Shown one piece after another: positions 43,052 through 53,387 of a stretch of 64,000 nucleotides of DNA (position 1 is the first letter of the stretch; the number at the start of each line of letters is the position of its first letter). The notes under the pieces were generated by a model that saw only the letters and a list, made by a program, of their open reading frames with translations, ran no database searches and was not told the origin of the DNA. The stretch spans positions 310,001 to 374,000 of the forward strand of contig VFIW01000036.1 in NCBI GenBank assembly GCA_006386115.1, given 5' to 3'. The translations under genes were made by a program, and so were the position numbers. Source of the DNA: Globisporangium splendens (taxonomy: Eukaryota; Oomycota; Peronosporomycetes; Pythiales; Pythiaceae).

Positions 43052-44515
43052 TCAAGCTGCTTGTTTCTCCGCCAGTTTGGCTTCAAGCGGGTAGTACGAG
43101 TAGGTTTTCATGCCGTGGTACATCGCAAAATGCTCGGTGCAATGCAGCCACGCTGTTTGTTTTGAAGTCGTGGCATCGTCGCAAAATGGACTTTCAAAGC
43201 CGAAAAACGCGAGACGAGAGAGCATCGTTGAGCTTGCATTTACCAAGGGAGACGCTGTGTCCACGATGTTTGTCCACATGGCTTGGACATTAACAAGAGA
43301 CTCGAGCTTTGCCAGTGACTTTGGTAGCGAGGTCATCGGATTCGCGGCGATACTTTAAAACTGGAGGCTGGGGTTGCCTGTGAATGCATCGTCTGGGATA
43401 TGACGAATCTGATTGCCAAAGAGCGAAATCGTTTGCAGTGTGGGCATTTGACTCAGCACCATGGGATATTCGTCGAAATGGCCACGGTCCAGGACAACGT
43501 CGTCACGTGCGGCCATTGCTCGTCCAGGTTCTCTGGCAATCGCGATAAATTCGAGACGACAATGTCGATCTCACTCAAGGAGCGCGGCAAGTTTGAGTGC
43601 GCCAGAGCGAGCGGAATCTCGGAGATGAACGTGTGCACCAAGATGAAGTACCCCAGATGAGGGGAAAATCTGCCTGTGATCGCGCCGAATCGTCCCATAG
43701 TGCAATCGAGCAGTTGAAAAGCGTGAAACCAAATAAATCCGAGAACCTATGGATCTCTTGAGGCATTTCCAGTGCCGGACAGCGCGTAAAGATTAAGCCG
43801 AGGAGTCCTCTCGCGTTGGTCGCGTGTAGGATCATTCGGATCTGGTTCTCTGCACCTGAGATGCACAAAGCAAAGCAGTTGATCTCGAGCTGACGCGGTG
43901 CAGGATCGGCGATGAGAAGCAGTTGGCGACAACGAGCCCTGCAAACGTTGCGTTGATCCAAAACTTGGACGTTTGCATGCGCTGCCAGAAGGCACGATCA
44001 AGGAAGAGAGATCGAGGGTGCTTCTTCTTCGCCGAGTTAGTTGAGGGTGGAGCTGGTTTTGTTTCCGAAGCTGCTGGAGTGGAGAACGGCACCGATGTTG
44101 AAGGAAAGACGAGTCGACGATGGCGCAACGAGTGGCTGACAAGTTGGCACTCACGCACAGCGTACAGGGTGCTCACAGCACCGTACGCTATGATGGCGAC
44201 GGGGAATCCATCGAGTGGGAGAAGCTGGAACGTCTCGATATAGTAAGAAATCGATGGCAATTGCATCAAGAACACGTGGACAGCGACCGTCGCGAGCAGG
44301 TAGCTCCCAATGAAAGCGCACAAGACAAGCAGGGCGATCCAGACGAGCCGACACGAGCATATCGAGACTTCGCAGAAGACTTCGTCACACTGGTGCCGAG
44401 TGCCCACTCCGCTTTTCGAAAATGTGGCTGCGTCGGTGTGCGCGACTCGATTGCTCATGTGACTTTCGTGTGTTAAACTCGCTGGAGCGTCCAGCAGCTT
44501 GACCTTGCATTGCAA
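43052..44515 (-). pseudogene. Decayed leucine-rich-repeat membrane protein gene
   Basis: Read on the minus strand, homologous-looking pieces follow each other in different frames. At 44515-43832 lies an N-terminal part with hydrophobic segments RLVWIALLVLCAFIGSYLL and GFPVAIIAYGAVSTLYAV. At 43961-43700 the frame shifts and reads EIHRFSDLFGFTLFNCS. Another shift gives IPLALAHSNLPRSLSEIDIV and LSRLPENLDEQWPHVTTLSW to a stop at about 43453. A third shift gives LRRs, VLSQMPTLQTISLFGNQI and AANPMTSLPKSLAKLESL, interrupted by TAA at 43355-43357. The end is LHCTEHFAMYHGMKTYSYYP. At least three frame changes and an internal stop support a pseudogene. Sequencing errors alone are unlikely to explain all of them. 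The membrane-anchored LRR layout is common in oomycetes. Confidence 0.8.
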
Positions 44516-45573
44516 TGCGAAAGGCTGGAGGAAAATGGCGCGAAGATACGAGAACAGAGCAGACCGAAACAGCTAGAAACAGCGTCAATGGGGCTGGCGC
44601 TGAACCGTTTTCGACTGAGCGCTGGGTACGCAGTTCGCGTTCCGCTGGATATATCTCCGTTGATGTGCAGAGGGAGTTAACCGAGCGACGTGTGAGAACG
44701 AGAGGCTTGAGCGTAATCGCTTTTCATCAGATTCACACCGAACAAGTGCCTGATTTGTCATCTGGGAGCGACTTTCTGTTCTGGCTCTGATACAAACCGT
44801 GCTGTTGAACGTGCTCAAGACCACATCCAAATGTGTCAGAACCAGATGCAAATGCGTCGCTCTCTGCGCACAATCACTGTGACCAGAATCGAGCGAATGA
44901 ATGGAACGGGACAGTCTCGTACTATGCCAACTGATGGCTAGGTAGTTCATGAGCGGTCATGTAGTTCTGTGGTTTCTTGGTACCTCGATCAGCTTTTTCA
45001 TTGCGGCGGGACCGTCCCATGCGCTCGGTGTGAGTTGGCTCCATCCATCCATTTCCGGTCGCCGTGTCCTCTGGTCGAGTCAAACATGGCATTTGTGTTC
45101 AAAAACGTTATGTGAGCCCACGCAACGACAGACAAGTGAGACCTTGGAACACACCTACCTACTCACTGGCTCTCTGGTGTCGGATGTGAAGGGATACATA
45201 TCAGGAAAGGCAACGGTCGACGTCACCACCCCAGGAGGCCAGAGAGGTGGCCTTTCCACAAGAGACCCCACGTTCGGCGCATTTCCTGCGGCGAGGGCGG
45301 GAATGACATACGATAACGAGATGGGAAACGACGCACAGTAGCATCCGAGTTGTCCCTCCTCTGTCCATTTGGCCGCCAGAAACAGCACACCATCCTGCTG
45401 ATTCGGTCACGTGCTTTGTCGGAAAAAGGAGGGGGGAGAGGAGCCAAAGAACACAAAACCTGCCAATCGGACACTCAGACAGGCAGCGCGCGCTGCCTCC
45501 CGCGTTCCATTTGCCAACGTTCCCAGTAGCGTAGAGTGGGTAGTGCCGCTATCAAGCTGCACTGAAGGCGACG
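44516..45573. other. Intergenic region
   Basis: No gene is recognised. The 3' end carries TTCCATTTGCC (about 45506-45516), a weak Inr match upstream of the next gene. Confidence 0.45.
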
Positions 45574-46758
45574 ATGCCGGCGGCCCACCGCAAGAGGGAG
45601 GCGCACGCGCCGATCACGTTCCCGTTGCCCGAGGACCAGATCCCGTTCGTGACGCTCAGCGAGGCGGACGTCAACGCGTACCGGAAGCTTGCCAAGGGCG
45701 TGATCGCGAGTACGCTCGAGCAAGAGATCAAGTATCGGTACCGCGACCAACTGCTGCTGGATCCAAAGGAATGGAAGTTCGTGAAGAGCAAGGAGCGCAT
45801 GCGCGTGTACAAGCGCATCGCCACGAGCGACAACATGGTGCCCATGGTGCTCGGCGTCGGGTTCATCGAGGGCACGCTCGAGGACGCGCTCTACGGCCTG
45901 CACCACAAGACGACGGACGAGATGCGCACGACGAGTCAGTACATCAACAAACACATTCTCGACACCGCCGTGCTGCAGAACTTTGAGCTCGGCACGGACG
46001 AGGACCCGTTCCGGTACCTGGGCTTGAAGTGGCGCGTTGCCGAGACGCCTGGCGGCCACCTGATCAAGAACCGCGACGTGTGCAACCTCGAGCGCATGGG
46101 CATCGGCACGGATTCGCAGGGCATCAAGTACGGCTTCCAGCTGCTGAAATCGGTCGAGGCTCCTGGCTTTGAGCCGTTCCCAGAGAGCATCATGGTGCGC
46201 GCGCAGATGATGCTGTGCTGCATCTTCCGTCAGGTCACGCCCAACGTCGTCGCGTTCTACAGCAAGGGCGTGTTCAATCTGTGCGGTAACTTGGCCGAGT
46301 TCATGGCGTTCAACACGTGCGCCGACATGGTGCTGAGCATCTCGAAATCCGTGGATTGCGCCGCGGCCAAGCGCCTCACGACCATGGTGATGAACCAGCA
46401 GCACAACAAAAGCCAAACACCACACAAAGGGCAACCGCAGCACAGTCGAAGCGTAAGAGCGCTGGGCAGCGCTGAGAAAGACATGTTCAAATCCACGCGG
46501 TGCGCGCTGTGCACACGGAAGCCGTCGATCGTGAGCTCGCCGTGTCGCCCGTGCAAGATCTGCACGACGCCAGTATGCAACAAATGCTACGTCAAGACGT
46601 ACGTGCTCGCCAAGCCACAGAAGCTGCGCATCGTGTGCTGCAAGAACTGCATCATGAAGTCGAGAGAGTTCCCTGTGGACCCGCGCGACCCGTACCCGCT
46701 CATCCACGTCGATGACGAGGACCGGACGGAAGTGAGCGCGAGCAATTATGATTTATAA
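45574..46758 (+). CDS. START-domain protein with FYVE-like zinc finger
   Basis: Intronless, 394 residues, ATG 45574. The N-terminal motif is ITFPLPEDQIPFVTLS. START landmarks: GFIEGTLEDALYGLHHKTT (near residue 93), DEDPFRYLGLKWRVAETPGG (near 147), IKNRDVCNLERMG and YGFQLLKSVEAPGFEP. The finger (about 309-365) has CALC, CKIC, CNKC and CKNC pairs, with PCRPCKIC in place of the FYVE RKHHCR motif. It ends soon after SREFPVDPRDPYPLIHVDD, with no Ser-rich tail. The gene at 48416 shares long phrases with it, including FYSKGVFNLCG and SREFPVDPRDPYP, and is a recent tandem duplicate on the same strand. A lipid ligand is inferred from the fold. Confidence 0.93.
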   Translation: MPAAHRKREAHAPITFPLPEDQIPFVTLSEADVNAYRKLAKGVIASTLEQEIKYRYRDQLLLDPKEWKFVKSKERMRVYKRIATSDNMVPMVLGVGFIEGTLEDALYGLHHKTTDEMRTTSQYINKHILDTAVLQNFELGTDEDPFRYLGLKWRVAETPGGHLIKNRDVCNLERMGIGTDSQGIKYGFQLLKSVEAPGFEPFPESIMVRAQMMLCCIFRQVTPNVVAFYSKGVFNLCGNLAEFMAFNTCADMVLSISKSVDCAAAKRLTTMVMNQQHNKSQTPHKGQPQHSRSVRALGSAEKDMFKSTRCALCTRKPSIVSSPCRPCKICTTPVCNKCYVKTYVLAKPQKLRIVCCKNCIMKSREFPVDPRDPYPLIHVDDEDRTEVSASNYDL

Positions 46759-48334
46759 AACGAAATACCCCTAAAATGTCTGTAGAAATGATGATGATTG
46801 TAATGAACTTTGCTGTAGTTGCGTACTCAAATTGCTTCTCTTGCGTCAAAAAGATCTGTAGCCATGACGTTGGCGTTGAAGTCTGAATTTTGCAGATATG
46901 AAGCGCTTTTGTAGCCATACTTCACGAACTTGGACTGCTCCATCTCCACAAAAAAAGAAAAATGTCGGCTGAGTATTCATTTCATCTGGTGAAAAGCATC
47001 CTTCACCTTCCTCGTCAACGTCGACGAGGAAAGAGAAGAGAAATCTTGTATAGAACTCAGGTTGAACTAGCGAAATGCTGGTCCTTTTGCGTCCAGAAGA
47101 TTACCAAGTTCAGGAGATCCGCTTGCGTGGATCTGGAGCAGAGAGAGAAATAGAGACACCTGACACAGACCGTCAAGTGGCTGCACGAAGATGGCCGAAA
47201 TGGGTCAAGAGAACGAAGCCACGTCGCCAGGTCGGTGTCAAGTGAGTCGAGTTCTGGTAAACGAACCTAGGATCCACATGACACAGAGCGCAGAATTAAC
47301 AGAAGACAACGAACTCCATACTCACATGTTGCGGACAGGGATCCATGAGTGCACAGATGCGCCGGTGGCTTCACTCAATCAGGCACTTGAGCAGCTCGTC
47401 GGCATTTAGTCGTCCGAGAGCCTAGAGACTTGAAAGCGCCGCCGAAGCCACGCGACAGCAAACAGCAAGCAACAAGCACACAGACGCTGCAGCCTGTCTG
47501 TCTATGTATCAGTGAGCACTCCGTGCTGCCCCATTTGCGCCATGTTGCGTTTCGAATGTCCCTTTTTTGCCGCACGACGTGATGGCACTGAACTCTTTTC
47601 TGACTACACCGCAGATGTTTAACGACAGTGTGATTATGATCATAATTGTTTCATTGTGTCCATCATATCGTGTGCAGTATACGTTCATGTGTAAACCAGA
47701 GTGGATATGTCGACACTGGTACTAAAGATCCCGTCTGATCCGACAGCGCAGCTCTTCCTGAGATCGGCAGCACCCCTTGGATCCATCCACAGGCGTCAGC
47801 TGCTGCTGGAAGCAAACCACATATTCCCATCGCGGCAATTGCACAGGATGGAGGTACGCACACGTAGAAGCACTGGAGAGACCAGAAGGCCGGGTGGCAT
47901 GACATGGCGTCTAACTAATGCCCCGGATGCATAAGCAAAGTCAAGCGAAAGAAGTGAAAAAGTGAAAACGCTGGAGTCGGGGTTTCAGGATTCCTTGACT
48001 TTGTGTCTGCGTTCTGCGATCACGACAGCAAAAGGAGCTCATCAAAACGACACACGCCGCATGTGTTATTTCCTTCTTCTCTTTCAAATGTAGCTGATGC
48101 TCACTTGACTGACACTTGCTGGACTGTGGGCTGCTCTTTTTCTGTCGCGCACGCTCTCTGCGAATGAGCTGGTCGCTCTCGACTTGCGGATCCCTGCGTA
48201 CGGGTACAGCGACAACGCACCACCAGATACACTCACGTCCCACGTGTGTACTGCCTAATGTGGTTGGTACACACGTGTTACTGTCGTGTTCAAGAGACCT
48301 TCTGCGTTGCCCGAGAACCTGTCGAGTGGTGTGT
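46759..48334. other. Intergenic region between tandem duplicates
   Basis: About 1.6 kb without recognised genes. Short frames on both strands show no domain features. Confidence 0.5.
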
Positions 48335-48349
48335 GCATTCCACATTTCG
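48335..48349 (+). promoter_or_regulatory. Oomycete Inr + FPR core promoter
   Basis: GCATTCCACATTTCG matches the Inr (CATTCC) followed by the FPR (CAWTTT) of oomycete promoters. It lies 67-81 bases before the ATG at 48416 and shows that the open frame from 48116 is not all translated. Confidence 0.7.
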
Positions 48350-48415
48350 ATAAGCAGTCGAGCAGCTACAGTCAGCTACAAAAGTTACAGGAAGAAGAAT
48401 TCTTCGATCATTGCA

Positions 48416-49660
48416 ATGCCGCACCGCAAGACGAGCATCTTGTCGAACGCGTCGTCGACTGCTACGTCGGACAAGGTCAAGTTCCCGCTGCAGGACGACG
48501 AGATCCCGCGCGTGACGCTCACCCCCGAGCAGGTCAAGCAATACCGCGACAGCGCCTACGAGGTGATCCGCATCACGCTCGAGGCCGAGATCCAATTCCG
48601 GTACCGCGACATGGCCATGATGAACCCGCACGACTGGAAGTTCCTCAAGAGCATGGAGCGCATGAAGGTGTACAAGCGTATCACACCTGGCGGGGATCTC
48701 CCGTCCATGGTCATCGGCGTGGGCTTTATCGACGGCACGATGGAGGACGCGTTCTACGGACTGCACCACAAGACGACCGAGGAGATGCGCAAGACCACGA
48801 CGTACGTGAACAAGGACATGCTCGACTCGGCCGTGATCGCGAACCTGGAAATGGGCACCGACGCCGACCCGTTCCGATACCTGGGCTTGAAGTGGCGCGT
48901 GGCCAAGACACCCATGGGCAACATTATCAAGAACCGCGACGTGTGCAACATGGAGTGCATGGGCATCGACACGGACGAACAGGGCATCAAGTACGGGTAC
49001 CTCTTGCTCAAGTCCGTCGACGTCCCCAGCTTCCCCGTGTACCCCGAGAGCATGGTGGTCCGCGCGCAGATGATGCTCTGCTGCATCTACCGGCAGATCA
49101 CGCCGAACGTGCTCGCATTCTACAGCAAGGGTGTGTTCAACTTGTGTGGCGACCTCGCGGACTTCATGGCGTTCAACACATCGGCCGATATGGTGCTGAG
49201 TATCTCACAAACGGTGCAGTGCGCGGCCGCGAAGCGACTCACACTGATGTACTTGCGGCTACATGGCCGAGAGACCGGCGGGGAGAAATCCCAGAGAACG
49301 ATCAGGAGCGATCTCAGCAGCCGAGACTCGACCGACAGCATGCACGTACCCGAGCTCAAGCCGTCGGGGTCCCATTGCTCGCTGTGCCAGCGCAAACCGT
49401 CGTTACTGAGTGCCAGGTGCAAACGCTGCCGACTCTGTGGTGAGGCGGTCTGCTCCAAGTGTTACCTGAAGCCGCACTTGATGGCGCGGCCGCGCAACTT
49501 CCGCGTCGTGTGCTGCAAGAGCTGCATGGTGAAGTCGAGAGAATTCCCCGTGGACCCACGAGACCCGTACCCGATCATCAACGGGAGCTGCTGGCAGCCA
49601 CAATCGCTGTCCTCAGAATCAACGAAAGCGACCAGCAGCACTGATAAAGAGTGCTATTGA
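48416..49660 (+). CDS. START-domain protein with FYVE-like zinc finger
   Basis: 414 residues from ATG 48416 (MPHRKTSILSNASST). The frame is open back to 48116, but that part lacks family resemblance and contains the promoter element at 48335. N-terminal motif: VKFPLQDDEIPRVTLT. START landmarks: GFIDGTMEDAFYGLHHKTT (near residue 101), DADPFRYLGLKWRVAKTPMG, IIKNRDVCNMECMG and YGYLLLKSVDVPSFPVYP. The finger (about 321-370) shows CSLC, CRLCGEAVC, CSKC and CKSC. It has RCKRCRLCG where a FYVE has RRHHCR; some basic residues remain but the His pair is gone. It is the tandem duplicate of the gene at 45574. It converges with the gene at 49801, 140 bases away. Confidence 0.93.
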   Translation: MPHRKTSILSNASSTATSDKVKFPLQDDEIPRVTLTPEQVKQYRDSAYEVIRITLEAEIQFRYRDMAMMNPHDWKFLKSMERMKVYKRITPGGDLPSMVIGVGFIDGTMEDAFYGLHHKTTEEMRKTTTYVNKDMLDSAVIANLEMGTDADPFRYLGLKWRVAKTPMGNIIKNRDVCNMECMGIDTDEQGIKYGYLLLKSVDVPSFPVYPESMVVRAQMMLCCIYRQITPNVLAFYSKGVFNLCGDLADFMAFNTSADMVLSISQTVQCAAAKRLTLMYLRLHGRETGGEKSQRTIRSDLSSRDSTDSMHVPELKPSGSHCSLCQRKPSLLSARCKRCRLCGEAVCSKCYLKPHLMARPRNFRVVCCKSCMVKSREFPVDPRDPYPIINGSCWQPQSLSSESTKATSSTDKECY

Positions 49661-49800
49661 TAAATTTGATGTTTGCAGTTGCCTGTGCGTTTGGGTCAGC
49701 ATACTCTTTGAAAAGCTCTCGAGATCATACTCGTTGAGCATTCTATTGTAAAGCTCGGTTAAGTTATTCGGTTCTCGCTTCCACTTGTATGCTGCAAGAT

Positions 49801-50988
49801 CTACGGGGTAAGAATTGGTGCCGGCACGAACGCAGTGCGCTTCTTGAGCGGCGTGAGGTGGACGCGGCCAGCCACTGGAGTTAACTTCATGCCAAACGGG
49901 ATCGTGGCTGAACTGTGGCGCAGCATTTCCAGAGTGCGGCCAGCTTCGTCTTTCGCGACCTGCATTGGGTCGACGAGCTCCACGATGCAAGCGCAATCAC
50001 GGCAGCAATTGAGACTTTGTTCCCGACTCGCAACGCCAGACTCGGCGTGGCACGCAGAGCAGCGGCCGTCTTCGTTCGACGATCCTTGAGACTGGGATGT
50101 TGGCTCGACGGCATTCGAGTCATCTCCTTCGAGTCGATTCGTTCGCACCCACTCGTATTTCTTCATGCGAGCACACTCGGGCGCCTTCAGGCACGCCATG
50201 ATACCCTCAGCAGCCGAAGCAAGCGTCATGTGCTCCGTCACGCTGCCATGGCCACGAGGATCTAGAAAGCCCTTGAAGAACACATCCACGGTGCCCGGAG
50301 CTGTGGCGCTTTCGGAAAACAAAAAGCAGAACGAGAGTGCGCCGCGAACGATCCCAAACTCGGACCGCAGAGACCGACATCTGCCGAGTGCGACCGAGTG
50401 CATCATCACGTAGCCGACCTTGGTTCCATCGCTTTCGTCGTGTTGGATGCCCGTCGATTCCAAATACACAAAGTCGCGTGGGCGAATGAAATTCCTCATC
50501 GCGAACGTCGACGGTCCTTTCGCCATCCACTTGAAACCGAGGTACTCGAACGGCTCGGCCTCACTGGGGCACTGCAGCGTCGCCACGACACGTGCGTCGA
50601 GCACGTCCTTATACAAATAAGACGTGGTAAATACCATCGCGTCCGTCGTGGCACTCGAAAAGCCCAGCATCACGTCATTCAGGGAACCTTCAATCGATCC
50701 TGCGGCAACGAGAAGCGGCGAGCACGTCCGCGAGTTGGAAGGCTTCGGGACCATCGCTCTGCGTCTAGGCATGAACACCGCGAAGTCTGCAACTCGTTTG
50801 CGCTTGACCACTTTCCACACGGCCTCGTTGAGTTTCCCATTGCATCGATCGCGGAACTCTCGACGCGCAGCCATCGTCGCGTTCACCAGTCGATCGCGGC
50901 ACTGGATGAACGCAACCGTCTCGTCATTGCTGAACTTCATCGCCGGAAACACGGCAGCCGGAAGCGGAAACGTCGCGGTGGCCGTCAT
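49801..50988 (-). CDS. START-domain protein with degenerate zinc finger
   Basis: 395 residues, ATG 50988, stop TAG 49801. N-terminal motif: ATFPLPAAVFPAMKFS. START landmarks: AAGSIEGSLNDVMLGFSS (near residue 96), EAEPFEYLGFKWMAKGPS, RPRDFVYLESTGI and MMHSVALGRC. The finger is shrunk: GRCSACHAESG (near 312) is followed by only NCCRDCAC, so the middle zinc pair and CSKC block of the paralogues are missing. It probably cannot fold as a double-zinc FYVE. In another frame downstream (about 49800-49700) the tail reads NNLTELYNRMLNEYD, reminiscent of the C-terminal helix in the 53388 paralogue. This suggests the stop is the result of a frameshift (see findings). Confidence 0.88.
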   Translation of the reverse strand: MTATATFPLPAAVFPAMKFSNDETVAFIQCRDRLVNATMAARREFRDRCNGKLNEAVWKVVKRKRVADFAVFMPRRRAMVPKPSNSRTCSPLLVAAGSIEGSLNDVMLGFSSATTDAMVFTTSYLYKDVLDARVVATLQCPSEAEPFEYLGFKWMAKGPSTFAMRNFIRPRDFVYLESTGIQHDESDGTKVGYVMMHSVALGRCRSLRSEFGIVRGALSFCFLFSESATAPGTVDVFFKGFLDPRGHGSVTEHMTLASAAEGIMACLKAPECARMKKYEWVRTNRLEGDDSNAVEPTSQSQGSSNEDGRCSACHAESGVASREQSLNCCRDCACIVELVDPMQVAKDEAGRTLEMLRHSSATIPFGMKLTPVAGRVHLTPLKKRTAFVPAPILTP

Positions 50989-52248
50989 TGTCTTTCAATC
51001 TCAAGAATGTCCAAGTGACAACCTAAAGCCTGAGAGAGGAAGCAAATTCAGGAATGACGTCGAAATGGTGAAACGAAAAGCGAAGAGCTACAGTGGCTTT
51101 GGGCCATAAATGTCCACGAAACGGTGCCGAACCCTTTTGTCAAGATCGTAACGGAGCTCCTCGTGCTGGTGCCGGCTCTCTTCGATCAGTTGATTGGAAA
51201 TCGAAAGCCCTCTATAGTACAAATCCTGTATATTCCCATACGTGGTGTGTTTGAAAAATTGTAATTCAGATATAGACCCAACATTAACGATTCGTTGTTT
51301 AATTTATGGCGGATGTTTATTATTTGGAGGAACGACGCTAAACACGAGGGGACATCGCAGATCCAGATGATGACTTGGAGCGATTGTGCTCTCACCATGT
51401 GGTCATCGACCTTTGAGACCGGCTTGGAGCTCTTGTTGCGTCGACATCTCTGCGCCTGCGGGGTGAGGGGGGACCTGCTGGCGGGAACCACATGGCGGAC
51501 ATGTCACGCCAACGCTGTGAGAAGCAAATCGCCTCAGATGCCTAGGCTGCTGTCGCAGGAATGATCAGTGGCGTGAAATGACGAGAAAATCACCCGTTGC
51601 ACTCCATACAGTATACTTATTCCACATGGCTTGACAAACAGCAAGCTTTCGTCGTGAGACACCTAGGATTGCCATGCTGAGTAGCTGTATTTCCATTTGT
51701 TCAAATTGTTGCGCAAACACGGCTGTGTCCTACCTTGGATTCGAGCTTCTTCACTCTGTTTGCTGCTGGGATTCTATCATTAATTGCCCTAAAGGTGTGT
51801 GCGTGAAGATGTGAGTATGGCTTCGCCAACCATGGTCCTCATACTGCGTTTGCACTTGCACGCATTATCATCCGACTCTAGTTTTCGTAGGTGTCAGAAC
51901 GCTTGAGATTTCATCGATATTGCATGCGGACAAGACGATTAAGAGCTACATGTGCAAGAAAAGCACTCGCTGCACTCAACACACCGGCAAACGTGGCTGC
52001 CAATTCACAGCGTTTATTATGAGACACATGGTTTTCCATCGCTGATTTCCCATTTGTTTGTTGAGCTGTGTCCCTCGTATTTTGCCTTCAGATCACGCTT
52101 TCCGCTAATTTGATGCCGAGGGCTTGTTCCTTCAAAATTTGATCCTATTTGACACGCACGCGTTGCTTTATAACTCCTCTCATGTGGCTCTGGTTCTCTT
52201 GATGTTAGCAACGCGTCCGCATATTCACTCTTGATGTTGTCTGCACGC
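50989..52248. other. Intergenic region; initiator near left edge
   Basis: On the minus strand TCATTCC (51051-51057) is followed by TGAATTTGCTTCC, a fair Inr/FPR match about 63 bases before the ATG at 50988. The rest of the gap shows no gene. Confidence 0.5.
51051..51057 (-). promoter_or_regulatory. Candidate oomycete initiator (Inr)
   Basis: Minus-strand TCATTCC with a following FPR-like AATTTG lies 63 bases before the ATG at 50988. Confidence 0.5.
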
Positions 52249-52958
52249 TCACACGACAAAGAGCGAGAGATACGTGTGCATGAACCACAAGTACCCGACG
52301 GCGAAGATCACGCGCTGCAGCTGCACGGGGAAGAGCACGACAATCTGCACGATCACGCCCCAGAACCACATGAACAGGTACGGCAGCGTCAGCCAGTGCC
52401 AGATCGGCCACAGTCCAATCGAAAAGCTGCAATCCATACACACAAAACGCACCCAAATCGTCAACAAGCAAGCAACCAATACGTAAGCATATCGTAGAAT
52501 AAACAGACGTACCACACACCAGCAGCGCACATGGAGAAGAGCATCGCGTGGGTCGAGGTCTTGGCGTTTTCGTACCGCACTTTCTCGCCGAGGATCATGC
52601 TGCGGTAGAGCTCAATGTAGCTCCCGAAGAGCACGACGAGCGTCGAGAACAAGATTCCGAGGTTCACGTACGCGCGATGCGCTTCGGGCGCGTACAGCAC
52701 TTCGTGTACGAACTGCGCCTCGTAGAGCCCGACGCACGCGACGCCAAAGAAGATCGCCGACCACACGCGGTCGAGAACGTACTGGAGCCAAAAGGGTGTC
52801 GCGCGCGAGCGGCCACGCGGGTCTGCATCGCTCAGCAGCGGCGCCGTCTGCACGCTCGGGTCGACCTCGCCAATGTGCTCGCTGTCCTCCTGTACGCCGC
52901 CGTCGTCGTCCCGCCGGGCGTGCGCCTTGCGCGGCTTCACCTCCTGCATGTCCATCAT
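52249..52958 (-). CDS. Multi-pass membrane protein of unknown function, one intron
   Basis: Exons 52958-52513 and 52426-52249 join at a GT-AG intron of 86 bases in phase 2, giving 207 residues. The start is ATG 52958 (MMDMQEVKPRKAHARR). The first 50 residues are charged and soluble. Then come about five hydrophobic segments: WSAIFFGVACVGLYEA, LGILFSTLVVLFGSYIEL, HAMLFSMCAAGVCFSIGLW, PYLFMWFWGVIVQIVVLF and VIFAVGYLWFMHTYLSLFVV. I do not recognise the family. Reading into the intron would give a shorter, unlikely C-terminus. It neighbours two START/FYVE-like genes on the same strand, but nothing ties it to them functionally. Confidence 0.8.
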
Positions 52959-53387
52959 TTTCGCTGCGGAATTTCTTTCGTTCTCTCAACTGTGGTGTCG
53001 GCTTTAGGTTCTCTTTCGATTCATTCGATGGGTTCGCACTCGATGGTTCCATTTCCAACCAATCGGATGGTGCAGAGTTCTTGTCGGATCTATTCATTTG
53101 CTGTTATTTGTGGAGTAGAATGAATTGGCACCTAATGATTCACTGGAAATGAGAATATGAGATGAAGTATGTTGAAATATACATTATCCGTTCAACACTG
53201 AGACCTTTCGCATGCTCCAGCATTCTATTTCGGAGCAACTTGACTTTGTCACATGATCACACTGCAACCTTTGCATTCATAATCTTCAAGAACACTCACA
53301 ACTAAGCTCACGATCACGACCATTTACTCACTATAAGCTCTGTAGAGCTTCCCAACAAACAGACCAGATTGATAAGCTACTTGTCGT
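52959..53387. other. Intergenic gap
   Basis: Promoter side of the membrane protein gene and 3' flank of the gene at 53388. Nothing specific is seen. Confidence 0.5.

Noticed and set aside
45475..46707. 410-residue minus-strand open frame
   Set aside because: Antisense to the START/FYVE-like gene at 45574; composition is a codon-bias artefact.
48286..49443. 385-residue plus-strand open frame
   Set aside because: Same-strand alternative frame of the START/FYVE-like gene; the family motifs are in the other frame.
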